64,000 nucleotides of DNA from Pomacea canaliculata (Eukaryota; Mollusca; Gastropoda; Architaenioglossa; Ampullariidae): the NCBI RefSeq assembly GCF_003073045.1, contig NC_037593.1, forward strand, positions 2,595,525-2,659,524, written 5' to 3'. Of the stretch, positions 26,801 to 38,800 are shown in pieces (position 1 is the first letter of the stretch; each line of letters opens with the position of its first letter). The translations under genes and the position numbers were made by a program. The notes under the pieces were generated by a model. It had not been told where the DNA came from. It saw nothing but the letters and a program-made list of their open reading frames with translations, and made no database searches.

Positions 26801-29800
26801 CCACATACTTTAGCATTCATGTGCAGGAAAATTAGTCTTCTGAAACAACTTACACTCACAGTTAGCTTTGTATACTAAGTCAAAGTCAAAGATCTGTTTA
26901 CTGTGTATTTACTGGATGTATGCAGAATTTGAATTTCTTTAGCATAGCTTGACAGCTGTTCCATTGTCAAAGTCTATGTTACCTTCTCCTTTGACCTCTG
27001 CATTATCATTTGATTGCACTTACATTTAGCTCCCTGACAGCAGCAGCAAACTGATGAACAAAGATGGCATTGCCCAACACCATCCTGGTCACCAGACCAA
27101 TGGGTGTTTCAAGCGCTTCTCCATTCAGACATCGTACACATGCTCCAAGCAGGCGTGGCAGCAGTTCAACTGTGTACAAGCAGCTGCACAAAATCATGCC
27201 AGTTCAAGCATTTACAAGCAGCCAGACAAAGTATTATCACAGATAGTGAGATAGTCATCCCTAATATATGACTAAGCATTGTGCTGGCATTCTTAATGTG
27301 ACAAGCCACAAAAGTTTGTGTGCTATTGACCTGTTTATTGTATCATAAGTGTAATAGCCTTTCTAAATACTCACTGCTGAATCTCTGCCAGCAGATCTTC
27401 ACTTGCATCTACAGCGAATGGGAAGCATCCCAGCTGAGTCACTGCCAAGATCAAATCTTCTTGGAGTTGCTTTCCTTCCTGCTTATACCTTCAAAATAAA
27501 TTTTAAGCAGATGATACCGCAAGAGGATGATCAGCTGAACTGTTCAAACTGCATTCAATCTGATAAATAAATGTTTATGGCAGGTGCTAATTGAACTCTA
27601 ATAAAATCCACACCTTTTGTCCAAGCCCTAATAAATTTGGCAGGAATATTTGTTTTGATCAAGGTTCAGTCACAGGATGTTTGGTAAATGTAGGTTGCCC
27701 AGGGGTACATTTATTTTTTATGTTATTTTCTTTGTTCTAAGATTTTATCAGTAGCTCTTGATAAAACTATTGTACAATATTGTGAACAACATTATAGCTT
27801 GAGATGATGATGATACTGGGACAGAGAGAAAGGGAAATACAGGAGGTGGGAGATTGGGGAGAAGGCAACACTGTCCCAGAGACAAACAGGAAAGGAAGAT
27901 GGTGAGCATGAGTGAGCAAGTAGCAGTCACACAGCAAAAGAGAAGGGGAAAGAGACAGGTGAGCTAGTGGAAAACAAATTATCTGCATAGAGAATGACGC
28001 CACAGCAATTTTTATTCCCTCTTTCACTCAAAACTTTATGCCTCCTTTGCTGAATATGAATTGTCAGCCTTTAAGCCTAGAGAAGGAACATAAGAAGTGT
28101 AAATGTTTCTCTACACTGGTTTTGTGCATGAATAAGTTTTAACTCAAATGAAGCAATAGATCAAAAACTGACTATAACATCCCAGCTGGAGAAGTCAGTG
28201 GCAGAAATCAATCTAAACAAAGCTAGGTAAATTGGCTGGTGTCAATATAACATGTACAACTGTATATTTCATGGGTTCTCCATAAACAACAAATGATCTT
28301 TTCAGTGCAATGCAATGCTAACTGTGCTTTATACCTGAAATGCTGGATTAGACAGTATAGCATAATAAGTGCACACACACACACACACACAATATTTAGC
28401 ACTGACCTGATAAGAATACTATCCAGAAACTGGACCTGTAGTAAGTGTACTAAAGTAAGCATAAGGACACCGTCAGGGGCAGACAAATTGGGTAGGCACT
28501 GGTATGTCTCCTGTGAAAAGTGAAACCACTTTTCATGTCATTTAAATTTGCAATTGAGACACTAAAAACAACAAAAATCCCACAAAAATTAATATATACA
28601 TGCACACACATACAGATAAAAATTAGCCCTCACCTTCGTAAAGACAGATATAGCAATTTGCAAAGCAGCCATCAACCCCTGAGGGGAAAGCAGATCCCAG
28701 CCTGGAGGTATAAACTCCCAGGTTTTCTTTTCATCTTGACCTTCAACTTCTATATCGTGGATAGGCAAATTACAGTTTAAGGCTGTGACCTGCATAGCCT
28801 GGGCCACACGATGCCACATGGCAGCCCAGATTCCTGTCTCAATGTACAGTTGTGCAACCGGCATGTCTGTCTGAGGAAGCAGTTCACAAAGTAGAAGCAG
28901 CAACCCATCCAAAATGCCAAATTCAAAAGGACACCGTACGCACACCTGAGCATGAAAATATATTTTGAAATTTAGTGCTTTAATAAATTCTGCTTTTGTT
29001 CTTTGTTGTCATTCATATAATTCTTTTCTTTTCCTGCATAATCTACATTTTGCAGCCTCCAAAACTGCATATATGTCAACACGCAAATTATATTTGATTT
29101 TTTAACTCTTTCTATAGTCTTCGCTGCTGCAAAAGCAAATGTCTTCACAGCCTGTGTGTTTCGCACACTTCATGGGAAGAAACTGTTGGCTTCTTCAGGG
29201 ATTGTTTTACGATGAATTATTTCCCATAAGGTACTAAATTAGTCAGCCAATCAGGTATTTTATGATATTTGAAACTAGGCAATAAGTCAGTGGTCAAGAG
29301 CCTTGTTTTAGATGGTTGCCATTTACTTGATTTGAGATGAATCTGTACTATAACAGCTGAAAAGGACAACAGTAACTAATATCTGGTTTAATATTTTAAT
29401 AAAATATTTTGTTTGGTACTTTATGTTTGTATATATTGCGTAAATAATTTTTTTAATTTCTGTTGTTGTGTAATCTACTTTCATGACAAGTGCTCTCTGT
29501 TTCATATAATTATTTTCTTTTGTTTGAATTTATTACAAGAAAGCAAAAACTGTATTTCTTGAAAACTGCATCACTTTAATATTTAGAAGTGTGTCAATCA
29601 TACTTCCTACCACCATGACCATTCTAAATGTTCAATTGCTTTTTGTCCATATCCAATGAGTTAATATACCTTTTCCTAAAGTGTTGTGTTAGCATTTTGT
29701 CACAGCATGGCAATGCAGCCCATGAGGGAACATAAAGTCCCCTATCCCTTTTGTCATTCGAAGTGATTAGAACACCAGCCATTTTGTGAGAGTGGTGTTC

Positions 29801-32800
29801 ATATCTTCAACTTTCCCAACCCTCTAAAGAGTCATGTACTCATTCCTGACAGCTGGGTCAACTGAAGGAAGTTCACTGCACTTCTTGATTCACATGCTAA
29901 TGCTCTAACTACTCACTCATCTGCTTCTCCAAGGTGCTGTACTGTAAGTGCCAGCTATGGGTGATAATAACAATAAGAAACCACAACAAATGGCACAGAT
30001 ACCATGTGACATATTTACCACAGTATGGTGTTTTGACAGTTCAAACAAAGTTGACACACAGTCTGACACATCCATTAGATATGTGTATTTTGATAGTACA
30101 ATGAAATATGACCCTTACTCTGATAAGAATTAAATACATGGAGTAAATTTGTTATAAAACTTATCTAGATATTATATACCTCTGCTAAGTCTGTGAAAAC
30201 TGCCAGACAAGCCTGCAACATCTCATCAGGTTGAACCTCACATGACATTCCACAGGCAACCATCTGTCCAAAGAGTAAGGCTGCAGCTGCCTGCAGACAA
30301 ACAAAACATTTCTTTTAATTGTTAGCTATTGACATGCAACTAGATACATAAACCTAAACATTCACTCCAAACATTAAATACTTACAGTGTGACTTGCTAA
30401 GGTAGAGTCCAAAAATATAGATACCAGCATGGCTGAAGCACCTGCAAGTCTGGAATATAGAAAGTGGGAAAAAATATTAATTATGAACTGTCTGAATGGT
30501 TACAATAACAGTCATAATAGTACTTTAACATCCTTTAGAACAATTAATGTTGCAATGAAAGTGTTCTTTTCACAGCAAAGCAGACAGTAAATGAAGATAT
30601 TAGGATACAAAATGATGCATGAGACTGACAATAATAGGAACATCAATGATCAGGAGCTATGCCTATCCAAATGTCCCACTCAATCTGCAAAGCATGTATA
30701 GAGATGCAGAGGAATTAAAAAATTTTCACCGATTACCTGTCTGGAAGATGCTGCACTTGAATCACCAAACAACAGAGGATATAGAGGACCATCTCCACTA
30801 CAGTGTTTATCTCCATGTCTGCTACCTCCACCTGTAACCGTCACAGCAAATGGGAGACATTTAACACTACCTAATGAAGAAACTGCACATGTAAGTGTAT
30901 GCAATAAATTACCATTATACATAAAAAACAACATTAACACCTCCATTAAATAGTACACTAGTATCATATTGTATAGTGCATACCTTTCCCATCAAGAGAG
31001 CCAGCAGTGACTCCAGGTGGGTTTCTGTTTCACAGATATAGGTACAAAATGACTCAGATGCCTGACAACAGGCATAAATCACCTGTAACAAACAATGTGA
31101 AAGCCGATTATTCAATATAGCTTTCTTCCTAATTCTAAAGGGTAAAGCAATCATCTTTAAGTTCTCATCTTTGAGAAGTGTAGCTAATTTTTCACAAAGA
31201 AGTGTATACCATAACTTAATACAGTAGAACCACCTTAATTCTGGCAAAAATAGGAATTGTAATAAGGAGACTGAACAGAACCCTTTCCATAATGATCACT
31301 TCAAACACCTACAAATTCCAATTCAATGTTTTATTTAAACATTGACAATATAGCTTTTAAAATCATTGTCAAAAACTGTGTGTACACTACCCAACATTTA
31401 CCCCCCTTTTCTTCTTTCTTTCAATACAGATTATAATACAGGGTATCTATATCAGTGTTCCCCCTTCCCAAAATGCAAGCGGCTTCAGATTTCCAGTCAA
31501 AATTATTTAGAATTTTATTAACCAGTCATAAAAAATTATAAACCAATGTAAATGCATTAATATTAATTGCAACATTAATCTCTGATGTCAAGAAACTGCT
31601 TTTATTTATTAACCCTGACACTTATATAGCAAAATATGTCTATCAAAGTGTTTCAGATCTTGCCAAAGAGGGAGTTGCAATCGGGAACATCTTAGTGTGG
31701 AGGTTCTACTGTAAAGGTTGAGTTCATCACACCATCTAAATTGAACAGACTGAATCTTTCTCGTGATGCATATCAGATGACTGATAGTCCTAACAAGCTG
31801 CAAACAAGAAGTGTAGCATCTGACCTTAAGAACTGTACTACAGTCTGCTGGACGATGAAGGAGAAGCAAGAATCCACTGGCCACCTCTTGCTCCTCTTTT
31901 TTTGTTAGTTTCTCACCAAGGTATTCTGCTACCTGCAAGAACAAGAAGCAAAGTACACTGCAACCTGCAAGAACAAGAAACAAGGTGCACCACTACCTAC
32001 AAGAACAACAGACAAGGTACACTGTTACTTTACAAAGTCCTTCAAAATTCGTTCTATCCTGACACTTGTAAGCTTTTGAAAATCAATGGAAATGAGAAGA
32101 AACCAACATATGAAGATGACGAACAGAGTTTGCTTTTGTTTTTGTGCCCTGTGAGACAAAACAAGCAGGAATGCATTTGTCTCTTTAGTGAAAACAGGTG
32201 AAAGCAATTAAGAATAATTTGTCAGTACTCTATACTGTTGCGACCCTATGCTCCTCAAAGGAGCAACAAGGAATAAACTACTCTATACTGTTAGTTTTGT
32301 TTTAATATAATTTGTCATCATTCTATACTGTTCTGAATTGACATAATTTCAGGAGAATTAACATAGGGAAAAGGGGGCCAATCCAGAGTAAGACTCCTTA
32401 AATACCTGCCATTCTGCAAAGTATATGAGCCAGAGTGTGGCACTATCCAGGAATTCAGGCACTGAACTTAAATTGATCTACATGCATGTTGGCAAGGTCT
32501 CATTGACAGTCTGTGATTGTGTATAACATTCATGCAAGGCAGAGATCTTATCTGAATGAATGTTTTTACTGGGGTTTTATTTTGTACATTTCCTTAATCA
32601 ATTATAAAATTTTATTGCTATAAAAGGAAAATAAGTGCTATTACCTTTTTGGCACTTCTTAAAAAGGTTTAGATGAGAAAATTGAAATTGCAAGATCTAG
32701 AACCACGTAAAATAATGGCAAATTATTTTTCCTTGCCATCAGTTACAAACTATCTTGCTATTATTAGCAGATCATAATACTTTTTTTTCTTGCCATCAGA

Positions 32801-35800
32801 TGCAAATTAGTGTCATCACTGCGAAATTGTCCAACCTTTTTCTTGCCATCAGTTGCAAATTTGCCTTGCAGAGGAATATTCACAAAGGTGGCTAAACATC
32901 CAGCTGCAATGCCCACCATTTGCTCTAGTCGCTCCAGTGCCATTTCCTGAGGGACTTCTGGCAAACCTAGCAACACATTTGTAACTGCTTGAATGCTGTT
33001 AGTTTCCAACACATATAAATGCACCAAACATCTCTAAATGTATAGCTAAGTTCAATGGAGTTTTGCAGGCTTTATTTCCAATGAAGAAACAAAATCATAA
33101 TCCTGAGAAAATGTTCACTTGAGCTTGATTCTTCAAAAGCAGCTGTTGTATGTATTATATGAATGGACTGTGCGTATATACACACACAAATGCACATGCA
33201 TGCAAACAAAATTTCAATAAGTACACCAATGTAAGGTGGCAAACATATCAATGTATATCTACAAACCACATAAATTCTTCAGAGTCTGAGGATCTGATCT
33301 GGAAAGTTGCAGGATGACATCAAGCACTGGAACATGTTCAGAGACTAGGCTTTGGTAATATGGCTCTCCCCGACTGACTGAGCTACGATCCATTGCTTCA
33401 CTCAGATAGATGATGCACTACAATAAGTGCACACGCACACATGAACCCACCCAAACACACACACACACAGACAAAAACAAATTGAAATATTTGCATAAAT
33501 CTATGCATTTTAGGCACATAATTTCATTTTAAAATTTGACTTGCAAATTCTTTCTTCAGTACTTACCAGACCTGACTATTAAGAGCCGAGAAGGTACAAC
33601 TGCTCTTTTACCAAATGAATTACTGCCCTGTGTTGGGGGGTTAGCAGTCCTAGCCATGTAGGGCTCCATTGTACCCAAATTATTTTCTGCATGTGACATC
33701 CAAACATGGCCACAAACTTCGATGACAAAGCCGTGGTAATGAGGATGGGAGAGAGTTGCATAAAATATGAAGACAGCACAGAAGGCTGGGAAAGGTAGAA
33801 GTTCACAGAAGCCAAAGCCAGACGCTTGAGTAGCACAAGCAAGCTCAGACACGACATGTTGAGGTGATGGAAAAGATGTAGTGAAAAGGGGAAACCTGGC
33901 TGTTCCCAGAGGGGAAAATTGAGTGGAAGAAATGGGGACCATGAAACAGCCCATGAACCAAATGAAAAGTTGGCTGAGTTCTTATTTCAGACTCACATAT
34001 AGCAGATGCACCTTGATACAGTGGAACCCCTATTGGCCAAAACTGCTAATCCCACTGACCAGGGGCAGCAATTTATTTGAAAGATATTACCAGCCAAACA
34101 TGGTACCCCAGCAAACTTAGGAACTAGAGATTTCTTTCTTTAAATGTTGCTTATTAATATTTGTGCAAGGATTATACTTAAGTTCATTTCTAAATAAAAT
34201 GCAAAATTTGAATGCTGTATCACAAGCCTATTTTTTGCATCTACCTCCACTGACTTTCTAGCATATTCATTCATTCATTCATCCCTTTTGGGAAGCACAA
34301 GAACAGCTGCACCAGTTAACAAGGCTTGGCATTTAAAGCCTGATTTGGGTGATAGCAAGGTTATTCACTATTAATGTTTAGCAGCATGGGTGATAGGGGG
34401 CACCCTTGACGTATGCCTACTGTTGTGTGAAAGTAAGCTCCTATTTGGTTATTCAGCAGTACCTGGCTCCTTGCGCTGTTATACAGTCCTTTGATGACTT
34501 TGATACGACCCTCTTTGGTGTTGAATTTTCCCATCACATGTTAAAGCCCCTCATGCTAGACTGTGTCAAAAGCTTTTCTAAAGTATATATTTTGTGACAA
34601 AGATCCTGCTGATGCTCAAGATGCTTCTCTTTAAAGAACATGGAGGGACTGGTTGTTCTGTGTATGACCTCACTATCAACCAAAACAGGCGTGAGTGCTG
34701 GGTCTTGTTAACCAGTGCATCTATGTTTCATCATGTATTCAGTGGATTTTAATGGTTACACACCATGTTGAAATGAATAAACATAACTTATGATAATGAA
34801 GAACAACTTTAGTGCAAGATATAAGCTCAAAAATGAAGAAAACCACTAGCTGTTTTCATATAAGCACTCATGCCAACATCATTTTTTTTAAAGTACACCT
34901 AGAAAAAATCAAATCTTCTTATCAAATCAAATTCTTTTCAAATGTAATTCACCTAGCAAAATGATAAGATTTCATCCCTTTTTGTTTACATAGTTTTGTT
35001 GTAAAAATTACTGACAATGATAGACATGGGTGGGTAGCCTGGTTTCTGAAAGAGCCAAGTATATTTGTCCTTCTTGGACTCAAAGAGCTAAAAACCTAAC
35101 AATCTGCAATTAAAACCGTCAAACCCATTGTTTTCAAAATCTGAGTAATTCTCTTTCATTCCTGAGATACAAGTTTACAAACATCACCATGCAAAGGAAG
35201 AGGTCAAAACTGAGACTTCATTAATGTCCATGTTTGCTTTATGAACATGACACAGCTTTCCCACTGCCTGTCACCTTGATGATGCAGCTGAATCTACGCT
35301 AAAACATAACACATTCATTACAGACTTCTTACCCTAATAAATAGGCAAAGACAAATTTAGTTAAATGAAAATCTTTAAAAAAAACAACAAACAAACAAAA
35401 ATGAAGGTAAAATAAGAATTTTTGAAAGGTTTGATACACACTAAAAGAGTCTGTTCTCTGAGTCTCAGATCTGCATCAATCTGCTGTGAAAGAAGCTCTG
35501 GCACCAGCTCCAGAAATTGCTTCACAGCACTGTCATATTCATCAATTCTGCAACAAATACATAATCACTCTTAGCCAAAATATATACTTAGCATACATAT
35601 TTGAGATCTATTTTTTCTCAAAAAAACACCACCACAGCAAGCTTCATTATTGAAATGGTGCCTTTGGTTTTACAAATTTTTAAATGCTTAGAATTATTAT
35701 TTATTTTCATTTTAAAATATAACCATTTAAGTGAACCATTAAAAAACAAAAGAAAAATAAATCCTAAAAAAAGACTGAGTTATTTTTATCTCCTATCACA

Positions 35801-38800
35801 AGAACTCGCAAAATGAGAATGAGATACACAAACAACTACAAAAACTTACACAAGCTTGTCCACATTATCACTCCAACTTATTTCACTTGCAAAATAGGCA
35901 TTTAGAGTGATCACAAGGTCGATCAAAATCTGCTGTGCCCATGGTTGCTGTAGACATTGACCAGATGAATCACCTCTAAGGAACTGCCTCTCACATAAAT
36001 ACCCTGACACTAAAGAATCCATTAAATATTTCTTGCTTTAAAGCCAAAAGGACTGAAACAATGTAATTTTATGTTTAGTCACATTAATGCAGCTGTGAAG
36101 CCAAAACATTGGCATACGCTTATTTTTCACCAAGAAAGCTAAAATGAGCAAATATTTGCATTTCTCAGCATTTTTTGTAAATTTTTTGTTTATGGGGCCA
36201 GCTGCTTTGCCATGATATAGCTCTAATTCTGGCTTGATTGAAAGCTCTCAAAGTCCCAAATTCCCAGTTGTTTTACAAAGCAGTCTTGCTACAGGATGAC
36301 AGCAAATTTCACCTCTTTCACAGAGGATATTGTGAGAATTTCTCCAAGGACCTGCAAGATTTTGCCTGGCATGGCCACTTTGTTTGTAAAGGCAATGATG
36401 TTTGATACATCACTGTAACAAAAAAAATGTGAAATTCATGAGACTAATAAATCAATTGCATCATTTTAATAAACATCAAATATCTGTTTTTTTATACACA
36501 AGGAGGAAAAGATTTTAAAAAAAAAGTAGAGGGTAAATACATTTGGATTATATTAAACATTATTTTTTAATGACTGTAGAGCAAAACTTTTTTTTTCTAT
36601 CAATAACAATGTAGAAACCAACCATTTTAACGTAACAAGGTTGGTGATGACTCGAAGGACTGATCTGAGACGGGCAGCTCCCTCTAGTGTTCCTTCTAGA
36701 ACATGGGTAGAACTGGTTTCAAGGCGAACTCTGAATCGCTCAATTAGTAATGGGTCTGTAAGCATGCGCAGGGCTACATCTGGATTTCCATCTTGATCCG
36801 TTGCCTCAATCAGGGATTGCCATTCATCTTCACTGTCCACTTCCTACATATATGTGCATTCTTTTTTTTTAAAGTCAAATATTACCAATATTAGGTTTGG
36901 TTTGTTAAAATTTGGTTTTCAATCAAGTGGCACTCTCCATTTTCATTTTGTTCATGTCAAGACAATAAGTGTGTATATGGGCATTCGTGGGTACATGTGA
37001 GTGGTACACATATATGTGTAAACAACTTCCTCACCATCATTAAGAAAGCAAACATCGCCTCAATCAAAAGAATCTCAAGAATATTATTATAAATCAATGC
37101 ATATTGTTTCATCCAAGCCAGCTTAACATTATTCGCCTAGATACAATGGTAATTAAATATTCTAGCATCACCAGTAAATTCTAGAAATTCTGAGACACAC
37201 AGTCGACCACTAAGTATATGCTAAATTACATATAGTTTGAAAAAAAAAAGCACGTAGAAAAGTAATTTTATTCAAATTAAAGAAAGGCAAAATATAAACC
37301 TCTCCATCCAGCTTTACATTCTCAATGTTTTTCTGATCATTCTTTTTTTTTAAAGTCCGACGGCCCTCAACCTCAATACTTGGGTATTCTTTTTTGTAGT
37401 CCTTACTAATACGGTCCAGTCTTGGTGTTGGTTCCATGTTCTGTGACATAAGCAAGTAAAAGAGAAGGTATCTTCAGTTAAAACAATTATAAAGCCATGG
37501 ACTCTTAACCTCTCACACATCGCTATTTCACTACACAGACGTGTATGGTGGTTTGATACCGAAGTAACGTCATCTAGCTTTTGGACAGAGTACTCCTATA
37601 CTCGTACGTTGGATCATACTGTGTGCAGCAAGTCTGAGGCAAATTGAGCTGTCAGCTCAAAGAATCCATTCAAAATAAAAAAAGAGGAAACCTCAGAAGT
37701 CAACATATAGTTTTAAATTTTGTTTAGAATTTTGAAAAGTAGTAAGAGTCTTAAGTTTGTAGCATTTGAAGATACTTGAGAATTTGTAGGCAAATTTTCA
37801 TTTCTGACCTCAAACTATGAAACTATTTTTAAACAAAATTTTAAAATGTGTGGCAAACAAAGACAACATCTATGAAAATGTTTTCAGAATAAAATAAACA
37901 CGACATCCCTTCGACATGTTCAAATCATCCACTGAAGCAAAAATATGCTAAATACATAGTTTCTGTCGCAGCCCTGTGCTCCTCGAAGAGTAACAAGGAA
38001 TAAACTAAGCTAAACATAGCTGTTGGACAAAGAGAGATAAAGATAGAGGTGGCATCTCTTGATGTACTATAAGAAAGCAAATAAAAATAAATGTAAACTT
38101 TTAAGGCTTCATCAACAATAACTACTACAAGAAAGCAGAATAGTTTTTTATATGCAAGTGCTTTTCCACACGTGATATTTCAATCCCCATTTTTGTAAAA
38201 CATTTCTTTGAAACAAATCTGGTTGCCAAATATGTAGTGTTAAAGATGCTATTTCCTCAGTCACAGATACAATCACAAAGACACATTTTCCATGCAAAGC
38301 TTAGCTGTGAAAAATATAAATCAAATACATGGATACAACATTCTTAATGTTCTCACCTGTCCCTTGATCTGCTCAAACAATGACCAGAAAAAAAATTTTT
38401 TTAAATAATTGATGTTACCACATCTGGTAATCAAATTGAAAAAGCCAAAAGACTAGCTTTCATACTTTATAAAATCAACTAAGAAGTAACCTACTAAAGA
38501 AATGGGCCTTCTGTAGTCAAAAATAAAATCTAAAACAAAATATCAGATACCTTCAAATGATTACTTGAATGGCCTTTTCATAGTATACTAGAAAAACAGT
38601 GTGATATCTCTGGCAACCGAAAAGGCAAAGAAACAAAGAAAAAAGATGAAAAGGATTCTAAGAGAAGGAAGCATTAAATGAAAATGTATGTTGTCTTTCT
38701 ACCTAAAACAATCAAACATGTAGGGGTTAATAACGTTCTAAGATAATGAAGTAATAAACTGGGAAAGATTTAGCATTTGGAATTTTTGACCATGATAAGT

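Noticed and set aside
33568-33954. Second open frame overlapping the 288-nt STK36 cassette, ending at a good donor gtaagtac
   Set aside because: Its donor leaves phase 1, and the next STK36 exon then reads into a stop within a few codons, so it cannot join the gene.
34017-34045. CAGTGGAACCCC sequence as a second TA-flanked transposon
   Set aside because: No opposite inverted end was found in the vicinity, so element limits cannot be given.
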